A DNA stretch of 64,000 nucleotides, taken from positions 71,220 through 135,219 of the forward strand of contig SEYY01000119.1 in the NCBI GenBank assembly GCA_009176605.1, read 5' to 3'. Positions 38,385 to 50,249 of this stretch are shown here, in pieces; position 1 is the first letter of the stretch, and each line of letters starts with the position of its first letter. The notes under the pieces are model-generated. The model was not told where the DNA came from. It worked only from the letters and a program-made list of their open reading frames with translations, and did not search any database. The position numbers and the translations under genes are program-made. This DNA is from Armadillidium nasatum (Eukaryota > Arthropoda > Malacostraca > Isopoda > Armadillidiidae).

Positions 38385-41037
38385 TTTTTTTTTTTTTTTT
38401 TTTTTATGTTTCCTCCGATGGTCGATGGTGGCCGACGTGTCCAGATACACGGCGTTTGAAAGTATGCAAGTCAAAGGAAGTTGGAAAAACAGATGAAGGG
38501 AGTGTGTTCCAGACTTTACCAGTAGAGTATATGTAAGACTGAGCATAGCGGTCAAGTCTGGGGTCGGAGAGTTGGACAGAGAAAGGATGAGAATGTGTAG
38601 AAAGGCGTGTCGCACGAGCTCTTCTCAATGGAGGAGGTATGCGACGAGAGAGTTCAGAAGAGCAGTGTCCGTTGTAATAGCGATAGTAAAGAGAGAGTGA
38701 CGCAACAATTCGACGGGCAGAAAGAGATTGAAGAGAGTTAGTAAGAGCAGGAGAGTTGATGAGACGAAATGCCCTTGACTCCACCTTCTCTAGGAGAGCT
38801 GTATGTGTGGAACCACCCCAGATGTGCGAAGCATACTCCATACAGGGGCGAACAACACCCCTATACAGAGCAAGCAACTGGGGTGGCGTGAAGTAATTCT
38901 GAAGGCGCCTCAGAACACCCAACCTCTTAGAAGCTTGTTTAGAAAGAGAAGTAATGTGATCTTTCCAAGAAAGATCACGAGAAAAAGAAACACCAAGAAT
39001 ATTAAGAACAGATGAAGACTTAAGTTGTGTGTTTTCGAAGAAGATATCATAGTTGTGTGGAAGATTGTGTCGAGTGGAGAGATGAAGGAATTGAGTTTTT
39101 GAGGCATTGAAAACAACCATGTTTTCTCTGCCCCAATTTGAAATACGAGAAAGATCAGAGGTTAGTTGCTCCAAGGCTACCCTTCTCGAGTCTATCAACT
39201 GCTGTTGGGTGGGACGTTTTTCAAACTGGAAAGAATAATGAAGGGTGGAGTCATCAGCATAGGAGTGGATAGGAGATGAAGTGATACAGAGAAGGTCATT
39301 AATGAAAAGTAGAAAAAGTGTTGGTGATAGGACAGAACCCTGAGGAACACCACTGTTAATAGATTTAAAGGATGAACGGTGGCCGTCTACAACAGCTGCT
39401 ATAGAACGACCAGAAAGGAAATGAGCGAGAAGATCACAGAGAGAAGGATAGATACCGAAAGAGGAAAGTTTAGAAATCAAAGCTTTGTGCCAGACTCTAT
39501 CGAAGGCTTTCGATATGTCCAGCGCGACAGCAAAAGATTCACCGAAATGCCGAAGAGCGGAGGACCAAGAGTCAGAGAGAAGGGAAAGAAGATCACCCGT
39601 AGAGTGTTTCTTAAGAAAGCCATACTGGCGATCAGAGATAAGATTTGAAGAATTGAGATGTTTCCAAATCTTCCTGTTAAGGATAGATTCGAAAACTTTA
39701 GAGAGAACGGAGGTCAAAGAAATAGGACGGTAGTTGGAGGGTTGAGAGGGGTCCCCCTTCGGCACAGGTTGAATGAGCGCACGTTTCCAGCAAGAAAGGA
39801 AGGTTGAAATAGAGAAACAAAGACGAAATAGTTTACCGAGGCAGGGTGCAAGCTCGGAAGCACAAGTTTTGAGAACCACAGGAGGAATACCATCAGGACC
39901 GTACGCCTTCTTAGTATTAAGCTCAGAGAGAGCAGAAATGACATCTTTAGAAGAAATTCTAATTTTAGGCATAAATGAGTTGGAGGGGTTGAAGGAGGAG
40001 GAATAGCTCCGGAATCGTCTAAGGTTGAATTAGAGGCAAAAGTTTGAGCAAAGAGTTCAGCTTTAGAAGAAGGTAAAACAGCAGTTGTGCCGTCGGAAGA
40101 TATTAAAGGAGGGAAAGAGGAAGAAGCAAAGTTAGAGTTGACATTTTTTGCAAAATGCCAGAAAGAACGTGAAGAAGAGGAACCAGAAAGATTATTGCAT
40201 TTTCTGCGGAGAAATGAGTTTTTAGTGTTACGAAGGATAGATTTTGCACGATTCCGGGATGAAATATAAGTAGCGTGAGTTTCTGGAGTTTGAAGACGAC
40301 GGTAATCCCTGAAGGCAACATCCCTGCGGCGGATAGCACGAGAACAAGCAGAGTTAAACCAAGGTTTGTTAGGTTTAGTAGAAGGGAAAGAATATGGAAT
40401 GTATGCCTCCATGCCAGAGAGAATCACCTCGGTAATGCGTTCTGCACACTCCGAGGGACCCCTCCCACGGAAGCAATAATCATTCCACGGGAAATCAAAG
40501 AAGTACGACCGCAAGTCCGACCAGCTTGCGGCACCGAAGTGCCACAAACGTTTCCTTTCAATAGAAGGGGGTCTTTCCTGCGGAAGACTTGAAGAGATAG
40601 AAGAGGATCGGAGGAACCCAGAGGAGGAAAGAGTTTAACAGTATAAGGAGAAGGATAAGAAGTTAGGAAAAGGTCTAGAATGTTGGGTTCATCTCCAAGA
40701 CGATCAGGGATACGAGTAGGGAGCTGCACCAACTGCTCAAGGTCGTTTTGGATAGCGAAAAGGAAGGCACGTTCACCAGCTGTATCATGAGAACTAGAAG
40801 AAAGCCATTGGCGGTGGTGAACATTGAAATCACCTAATATGATGATTTCAGAGAAAGGAGAAGAAGAGAGAATGTGCTCTATTTTGGAGTTTAAATAGTC
40901 GAAGAATTTAGGATAGTCAGTAGAATTAGGAGATAAATAAACAGAACAAATGAATTTAGTCGTAGAATGGCAAGAGAGCCTAAGCCATAAGGTTGAAAAT
41001 TCGGAAGACTCCAAATTAGAGACACGAGAACAAACGA
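38385..41037 (-). mobile_element. Main-family LINE, best-preserved copy, inserted in the gypsy fossil
   Basis: The best copy for reading this LINE. The minus strand has an endonuclease C-terminal part at 41014-40424 ([20 protein letters not shown]). A linker frame at 40547-39714 follows ([26 protein letters not shown]). Then comes a 522-codon RT frame at 39972-38404. In that frame AYGPDGIPP is at residues 23-31, FAVALDISKAFDRVWH at 147-162, GVPQGSVLSPTLF at 208-220 and YADD at 238-241. EYASHIWGG and the C-terminal domain follow. Two frame changes break the ORF and the endonuclease N-terminus is missing (5' truncation). The 3' tail is an A-run (T-run at 38385-38404). Flanking CATCTATAA copies are its target duplication. 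Confidence 0.92.
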
Positions 41038-41046
41038 CATCTATAA
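41038..41046. repeat. LINE target duplication, right copy
   Basis: CATCTATAA at the 5' truncation point of the LINE; the gypsy-like sequence resumes here. Confidence 0.75.
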
Positions 41047-43085
41047 AAATCTATTGCTAAAATCTATTAAAAAATTATACTTTTCAAAAATATCCAACCC
41101 CAAAATATTACAAACTACATCACAAATTATAAAGGTATGTTTATACGCTCTACGCAATAAAAAATTTACAGTTTTTGTTTGAACATCGTATACATTTATT
41201 TTAGTACCATTAGCAGCAGTAAGTTAACCAAAGGTTCCTTTTTATCTTTTTCAGAAGCCTTAAAACATGATAATGTACTACCCGAGTCGATAATGTATAA
41301 CTCCTTAGAATTATCATAAAAAATACGATAGAGACTGTTTAATTTTAAATTATTTTTAGACATATTTAACACATTCATAATTTTTGAAGTCGATGTACCC
41401 TTATAAAAATTTGCATTTTCAACCGGCATCGCAGTATATTTGCAAAGAGCTGATGGCCCTTGCTCAGAGACTGTCTTTTCACCATGTTGATAATGCATAT
41501 TTTTATTTTTAAAACTATTGTATGTAGGACAATGCTCAAGTTCACTAGACTGAGATACTCTTTCGTTTAAAACAGATGGTTTTAAATCAGTAGTAGCAAT
41601 CGCATTCCCATGAAGTTGAGCATTGTTATACTTTATATTATTTATATAAGTATGCATTGAATTAGTATCATTAATTGCAATTATATTAACCTCATTTATA
41701 AGGGGGTAGTTTTTTCCTTTTTCCTTTCTTAACTTTTCATATTTAATATATTCACTTTTACCACTAACTATTATACACTGCACTTTATTATTAAATTTCA
41801 CTTTTAATTTTCTTTTTGAGGGGCCGATGTTAGCCCCTATGATTCGTTTCCCTGAGTGGTTGAAGGAGATGTTCCTGAAGTGGAAGGTTGGGCTTGCCTG
41901 GGAGCCCATCGACAGCTACCTCCTTGGCATCTTGTAGCTTTTTCTCGAAATTTATAATGGTAGTAGCACAGAGCACCTTCTGGCCTAAATCTTGAAGGTG
42001 ACCTGCCTCTGTCTGAGTAGCCTCTTGTCCGACCATTTTCAAGTCTCGTAACCCTTATATTTATTTTATGAAACTGTGTTGAAAGGTCGTCTACTTTTTT
42101 AATCACCTCTGCAACTTGAGTGGATAGTTCAGCCACTTCGCGGGCGAGGAAGGAAATTGAAGGTGGATGGTGTCAGTTCTCTGGTTCTTGTAGAAAAAGG
42201 GGCTATGGCATTAACAGAGTCATTACGGTAATGGTCTGCCGCATTTCTGCTTCTGCGACTCATATATTTGTCAGCAGCGTCGGCCATCTTATAAATTGAT
42301 AAATCTCCCGTTAATACTTCCAGCATTGCTGCCGTGTCCTCTGGTAATACTTGTAGAAACATTTCTTTTGCGACTGTTTCATTATTTTGTATCATACTTT
42401 CGAATGCAGAATCTCCAAGTGACAACCTAATTCGATTTAAAATTTTCTGAGGGTTTTTCACTAGGTTTCAATTTCTGTTGAAACAAGTCCGCAACTCTTT
42501 CCCGAGCCGAAGGTGCATAGTTAGCTCTCAACACTTTTTTTTTAACTCCTCGTACGTATTTTCGGTTAAAGGTGGTTGAATTTGGGATATAACGGGAGGT
42601 AACAATGGTCCTATAAGTTGAATTCTCTCGATAGGCTTATTCACGAAATAAAGCAGGAATAGCCATTCTATTTTGTTCAACCACTTTTCGATGTCTCTCT
42701 TATCGAATTTTGGTAAATCTTGAGTAGTAAGAGTTTTCCTATTTTGAGGTGACGGGCTTCTGGAAGATGAACTTTCACTGGAGGAGCTTTGTTCTGAAGT
42801 TCGCTGAAGAGGTCTTTCTGTGCCTCTGTTAACAGTTTCATTAGTATGGGCTTCATTATTAACTTCAGTTATAGAGAACCCAGAGGTCGAAGGATCTAAA
42901 ATGTTATGCCTAGTTTTATTTTTCCTTGAAGGCATCGTAGAATTGTTTTGTTTCTTTACTATATTTATCTATGTATTTTTTTTTTTTTTTTTAGAAGGCG
43001 AGATTACACCGTAGTGCTCTAGTTATTGGTTAGGAATACAGGTATACACACTTAACCTAGCCTTGTATATAGTAGCCAATGTACT

Positions 43086-43252
<167 letters not shown>

Positions 43253-43254
43253 AA

Positions 43255-43550
43255 GTTATTTCAATGTTATTTAGATTATTAATATATCACAGCTTTATAA
43301 ATTACTGTCCTTATAAATCACTTTTCATTTGATACCACTGATAAACTTAAAAATTTTTTGAGAGTGCTAGTCTAAAGTATCACCATGTACGTTTTTTAGA
43401 ATAGCTTAGTGTACCCTCTAGTGTACCCTCGCCTCATATTGGAGTGTCTATTCTCCCACTTCTTCTCCCGACTCCCTTCTTATGTTCCAAATTTACAAGC
43501 GCCTATTCGTACATTACCTTTATGAAAAAAAAAAAAAATTGGTGAAACTC
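43255..43550. other. Intron 8, nothing recognised
   Basis: Contains a small direct repeat AGTGTACCCTC near 43410 and 43420. Otherwise plain. Confidence 0.35.
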
Positions 43551-43876
43551 AAAACTGTGGGAATGGACCCTCGGAGTTTGCAGAGAGCATTGCTACTAAA
43601 GTGATACTCCCTTGTATGGAGGCGTACATTCCATATTCCTTCCCTTCTACTAAACCTAACGAACTTTGGTTTAACTCTGCTTGTTCTCGTACCATTCCCC
43701 ATAGGGATGATACCTTCAGGGATTACCGTCGTCTTCAAACTCCAGAAACTCATTCAATTTATATTTCATTCCGGAATCGTGCAAAATCTATCCTCTGCTA
43801 CACCAAAAACCTTTCCTCGTTGAAATGCAATAATTATTCTGGTTCTTCTTCACGCCCTTCCTGGCATTTTGCAAAA

Positions 43877-44600
43877 AATGTAACTAATTTTACTTCTTCC
43901 TCTTTCCCTCCTCTAATATCCTCCGACGCCGTTTTGCCTTCTTCTAAAGCTGAACTCTTCGCTCAGACGTTTGCCTCTAATTCAGTCTTAGACTATTCCG
44001 GAGCTATTCCTCCTTCTTCAACTTCTTCCATCTCATTTATGCCTACAATTTTCTGCTCACTCAGAACTTAACACTAAGAAGGTATATGGTCCTGATGGTA
44101 TCCCTCATGAGGTTCTCAAAACTTGTGATTCTGAGCTTGTACCCTGATATGGTAAACTACTTCGTCTCTGTCTTTTTGCTTCAACATTCCCTTCTTGCTG
44201 GAAACGTGAGCTCATTCAGCCTGTGCCGAAGAAAGGGAACCCATGTAACTATGTAACTAAAATGTAACTAATTTTACTTCTTCCTCTTTCCCTCCTCTAA
44301 TATCCTCCGACGCCGTTTTGCCTTCTTCTAAAGCTGAACTCTTCGTTCAGACGTTTGCCTCTAATTCAGTCTTAGACTATTCCGGAGCTATTCCTCCTTA
44401 ACTCAACTCATTTATCCATTGTAATTTCCTACAATTTTCTGCTCACTCAGAGCTTAACACTAAGAAGGTATATGGTCCTGATGGTATCCCTCATGAGGTT
44501 CTCAAAACTTGTGATTCTGAGCTTGTACCCTGATATGGTAAACTACTTCGTCTCTGTCTTTTTGCTTCAACATTCCCTTCTTGCTGGAAACGTGAGCTCA
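43877..44600 (+). repeat. Two-copy tandem duplication inside a LINE
   Basis: AAAATGTAACTAATTTTACT starts both units (43875 and 44261). Both include the rare change in TATGGTCCTGATGGTATCCC, so the duplication happened after this copy had already mutated. Confidence 0.85.
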
Positions 44601-45153
44601 TTCAGCCTGTGCCGAAGAAGGGAACCTCTCAACCCTCAAACTGCTGTCACATTCTTTAACCTCATTCTTGTTAAAGTTTTCGAATCTCAATTAGAAGTAT
44701 CAATTCTTCAAATCTTATCTCTGATCGCTAGGATGACTTCCTTAAGAAACGCTCTACTGGTGATCTCTTTCTATTCTCTCTGACTCTTGGTCTTCCGCTC
44801 TACGATATTTCGGTGAATCTTTTGCTATCGCGCTGGACATTTCGAATCCATTCGATAGGGACTGGTACAAAGCTTTGATCTAAACTTTCCTCCTTTCAGA
44901 ATTTATCTTTCTCTTTGATTTTTTTTCTGGTCGTTCTATAGCTGCTGTTGTAGACGACCACCATTCATCCTTTAAATCTGCTAATAGTGGTGTTCCTCAT
45001 TATTCTGTCCTATCCCCAAAAGCTTTTTAAACTTTTAATTAATAATCGTCCTCTATTACTTCATTACCTATCCGATCCTACTCTGATGATCTCACTCATC
45101 ATTACTCCTTTCAGTTAATTGACACTAGAATGGTGGCCTTGTAATATCTGACC

Positions 45154-45305
45154 TTTGATTTTTCTCGCACTTCAAATTGAGGAAGAGAAAACATAGTCTT
45201 TTTCAATGCCTCAAAAATTCAGTTTCTCCTTTGATTTTTCTCGTACTTCAAATTGAGGAAGAGAAAACATAGTCTTTTTCAATGCCTCAAAAACTCAGTT
45301 TCTCC
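45154..45305 (+). repeat. 76-bp tandem duplication inside a LINE
   Basis: TTTGATTTTTCTCG begins at 45154 and again at 45230; the units differ at about two positions. Confidence 0.9.
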
Positions 45306-45665
45306 ATATCTCTACTCGAGACTATCTTCTACAAAACTATAACATCTTCTAAAACACGCATCAAGCCATCATCTGTCCTTAATAATCTGTGTTCTTTCTT
45401 GGAAGGATCACATTACTTTCTTTCTAAAAAAAAGAGGTTGGGTGTTCTTTGCACATCATGATTTTTTTTATGCCACCATTGCTTTCTCTTTGTAGGGTGT
45501 TGTTCTCCCTGTTTGGAATACGCCTCATACTGGGTAGTTCCACTCAGCTCTCCTTGAAAGGTAGAGTCTGGCTTTTCGTCTTAACTAATTATCTCCAGTC
45601 TCTTTCTCTTCTGAACTCTTCCGTTGCTTTTCTCCTCCATTGAGAACACGCTTGTGTAACACGAT

Positions 45666-45765
45666 NNNNNNNNNNNNNNNNNNNNNNNNNNNNNNNNNNN
45701 NNNNNNNNNNNNNNNNNNNNNNNNNNNNNNNNNNNNNNNNNNNNNNNNNNNNNNNNNNNNNNNNN
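45666..45765. other. Assembly gap (100 N)
   Basis: Exactly 100 N, a conventional placeholder of unknown true size. The sequence changes from one LINE family to another across it. Confidence 0.98.
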
Positions 45766-46591
<826 letters not shown>

Positions 46592-46636
46592 AATATATGG
46601 TATCGGTATCGGTAAAATTTTGGTATCGCTCATCTT

Positions 46637-46740
<104 letters not shown>

Positions 46741-47108
46741 ATGAATATCGAAAAAGACGAATATCGATAGGAATTATAAAATATTAATTCGTTCCCAGTC
46801 GAATTTTGCCTATCTATTCTTAACAAAAAAAATTTCAATCTAGAATGATCTCCGAAATCATTTCAAACAACAATTTAACTACAGTAATAAACAGCGTACT
46901 GCCATATATAATACGTAATACGCACTATGTAGGCCTACATAAACGCTAAACACAAAATTTTAAAAAGAAAATTACCTTTTGGATGAGAAAAACAATGATT
47001 GTTATTAAGAGTTTTTATTTTTAAGGTTATTGGCTTTTGTAGGTAGGACGAATATTGATTTTTCGACGAATATCGGAAAAAAAATTATATCGGAAAATTA
47101 ATACGATA
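46741..47108 (-). mobile_element. Tigger-type element, copy 2 (MITE-like deletion form)
   Basis: Homologous to both end regions of the element at 8-923, but AAGGTTAT is joined directly to TGGCTTTTG. The segment equivalent to 379-800, with all remaining transposase sequence, is gone. The terminal CAGTGG bases are lost at both ends, where TA arrays begin. More diverged than copy 1. Confidence 0.8.
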
Positions 47109-47109
47109 A

Positions 47110-47135
47110 ATAAAATTATATATATAATATATATA

Positions 47136-47190
<55 letters not shown>
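47110..47190. repeat. (TA)n array abutting the exon 9 acceptor
   Basis: TA repeats end in TTATAG/GAATC, so the last intron's 3' splice site has no polypyrimidine tract. Confidence 0.95.
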
Positions 47191-47192
<2 letters not shown>

Positions 47193-47428
47193 GAATCATT
47201 CCAACGAACAAAGACTGGACTCCCGAAGATAGCTTTCGTTTTCGAGAATTAGTGGAGAACCGACCCTTCGTTTCAATCGTGACCAACATCGCAGAAGGTT
47301 CTGGAAACCCTTCAGATCCTCCCGTTCTGTCTCTGAGACTCATCGATACATCGGACCCAAATGTTGACGTATATATTGATGAAATATTGATTTCTGAAAA
47401 TCGCGCCTTGAAGACCAGATCTATTTAA
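47193..47428 (+). CDS. Tdrd7: TDRD7-like gene, exon 9 (C-terminal segment and stop)
   Basis: GA completes the split Gly from exon 8, then the frame continues IIPTNKDWTPEDSFRFRELV to a TAA at 47426-47428. The segment matches the SN-like end of the last extended Tudor in TDRD7: W-x-x-E-x-x-x-x-F-R-x-x-V, a P-x-V-S-I-V strand, and LSLRLIDTSDPNVDVYIDEI, in which V-D-T-S-x-P-D-x-D is the usual form. The last dozen residues diverge. The stop position agrees with a C-terminal family boundary. Confidence 0.9.
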
Positions 47429-47471
47429 GAGAAAACTTTTGTTTTTCTTCGGTGGAGAATGTTGAGGACCA

Positions 47472-47477
47472 AATAAA
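47472..47477 (+). terminator. Poly(A) signal of the TDRD7-like gene
   Basis: AATAAA 44 bases after the stop codon, giving a very short 3' UTR. AATAAAATAA at about 47767 is a possible distal alternative. Confidence 0.6.
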
Positions 47478-47548
47478 GACAGTAGAAAAATCAAGTATTA
47501 CTTCCGTATGATAGGAATTTATTGGTTAGGTTTAAAAACTAATGTGCC

Positions 47549-47549
<1 letters not shown>

Positions 47550-47614
<65 letters not shown>

Positions 47615-47615
47615 G
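47550..47615. repeat. (ATT)n array
   Basis: Just downstream of the gene end. Confidence 0.95.
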
Positions 47616-47796
47616 CAATATAGATATTAGAATATATTTATAGATCCCTTGGTATGTCAAGGCTTCAGAATTTTTGTTATGGTTACTATATTAAGAGAAA
47701 GGCAATATGCAGCTATGAATACGCTTAGGTTTGTAATGTTATTTCTAAATATTTTTCATTACTTAATAAAATAATATATTCTTCATAATCGTAAGT

Positions 47797-47948
<152 letters not shown>

Positions 47949-48351
47949 TTAGAATGAATTTCTAAATAGAGCGTATTTTATTTTTTGGCCATTAGGTGAT
48001 ATTAAGGTAAGATTTTTGTATTTCATAGACAGATTTTTTTGGGTCGGATTCATTTCAACGTCACTTTTATCTTCGGCTTCCAACTGTTTTACGGTACAGA
48101 TGTTTCTGTTTTCATTCTCTGTCTTTTCTAAATGGGTTTATTATTATTACTATTATTATTAAATTCACAAACACATGTCTCTATTATTGTCATTTATTAC
48201 TCTCTTCAACTCTTGCCTTTAACTTAGTTTGATTTGAAAATTTGGATGCTTGAAAGAAGATTTTGGTGGTAACCATAATATAAAGATTTTTAAAAGTGAG
48301 GATGTCCATATTCTACTACAGTAGTTTAAACTTTTCTGTAAGGTTGGTTAT

Positions 48352-48531
<180 letters not shown>

Positions 48532-49407
48532 TGCATTCTGATATTTGCAACTCGAACGAATTTGAGATTGTGTTTATTGTTGAGTAGAAAGGAAAAATTA
48601 GGTTAGATAAAAGAATCCAAAATATTTGTCAAAGTAAAACTATTTTTGCAAAGTTTAAACTAAATTAAGATTGGAGCCAAAAAATGTGGACCTTCGAACA
48701 AAGTTAGATCGTGTATAGCTTTGTAAAATAAAGTCGTTACAGAGGCTGTAAGTATAAATATTAATCGCTGGTCCTTATAATGAGGTACATGCAAGTAATA
48801 ATGAAATAACATAAAATATAAAATTTCTTGTTTTGTATCTCTAATGAAGTGAAATCACATTTTAAAGATTTGTAAAATGCAAAAAGTTAAGAATAAAAAG
48901 TTGTTTTAATATAAATTTAATAGATGACATCAAAACCAAAAGTTAAGCCTTAAGAAAATTAAATAGTAAAATATCCCATGAAATTACTCCTTTTAATGCC
49001 ATTTAATAATTATAGCTTAATAAATTATTTTTCGAAGTAAAATTAACATATTTAGAATAAGAAATTGTTATTTTCAAATGCTTGAAAATAAAATCATGGT
49101 GATGAGAAGGTAGAAATTTGTTTGGATTTTAGGTAGTTAAATTTAAGCCAAAATTATTCAGTTAAGTTCATATTATGCCATATTTACTGTCCACCAAATT
49201 AAAATTATCATTTCTGTTAGATAGCGTTCATTATCTTTCCTTTCTCACTCTCATCACTTACTCATATACGCTGCCTTATTTTAAATTATAAATGGAAAGA
49301 CCTGCAATAAATATTCCATAGGTCTCGCAGAAGGATCCTAACAAAACTTTAATCATCTTTTAGGCACACTTACAGATTCTACTTGGGTCGTTAGTATATT
49401 TGTAGGA

Positions 49408-49552
<145 letters not shown>

Positions 49553-50249
49553 AAGGAAATATATACATATAATTTTTTTTTATTAATTTATATAAATGTT
49601 ATAATTTTTCTAATTTTTCTTATGCATTAAAATTATGCATAGATAAGGAAATTCTCTTTCATTTAGTTATTAAAAAAAAGCTTTCATTGTTTTTGTTTTA
49701 ATATTTATATTTGCATGAGCCAAAGAGTTACAGGCTGTCTTATGTCTTTAGGATTTTCTAATTTTATATACTTTTTTCTATGCCATTTATTGAAGATGTT
49801 TATGTTAAAAGATATATTTATTGATTTTGAATATTTATTTTTTAAATGTTACTAGGGAATTGAGTCTTATTTTCCTTAAATAATGGGATTGATATTACTC
49901 AAATTTTTAACCACTTAAAAATTCCCATTGTGTTATAAAAGTTTTTGCAAGAAAAGAAATCCATGTTTTTAGAAATTCATATTTAAGAGCCTTAACAATC
50001 CTCTATTCATTCCAATAATGAGGGTTAAATATGAAGTATGTTTTTGGCCATTTACTAAATTTTAAGTATTCCCGAATAGGTCGCATCCGTTTATAAACTA
50101 GTTTGACCTTAAATATTTAAACCCAAATGTTACGTGACTTTTTTAAACCTATTTGATCGTTTAGGCATAAATACTGTTGCAGCATTGTTCAAACAAAGAG
50201 TGTTCTCTTATTTTAAGCAATACAGTTGCAAAGATTTTTTTCCTAGTGG

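Larger units (their letters stand above)
38240..42945 (-). mobile_element. Ty3/gypsy-like fossil (gag and protease region), split by a LINE
   Basis: On the minus strand, from 42945 down, come a gag-like region (KFDKRDIEKWLNKIEWLF, then a capsid-like helical part), a short C-x-x-H-type zinc region (CYYHYKF), and a protease region with YIIDSGSTLSCF near 41.3 kb. A further short coding-like piece lies beyond the LINE at 38.24-38.37 kb. Reverse transcriptase and integrase were not found and no LTR pair was identified, so the element is partial. It is broken in about four or five places besides the LINE insertion. Confidence 0.7.
43552..45665 (+). mobile_element. Main-family LINE with internal duplications, runs into gap
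   Basis: Linker region (CMEAYIPYSFPSTKPNELWF near 43620) through scattered RT pieces to the C-terminal region. A segment of about 340 bp (43877-44215) is repeated at about 44263-44600 with near identity, and a 76-bp unit at 45154 is repeated in tandem at 45230. Many frameshifts. The right end is hidden by the assembly gap. Confidence 0.85.

Noticed and set aside
38803-40592. Plus-strand ORFs of 60-105 codons across the LINE at 38.4-41.0 kb
   Set aside because: They are antisense shadows of the minus-strand reverse-transcriptase and linker frames.
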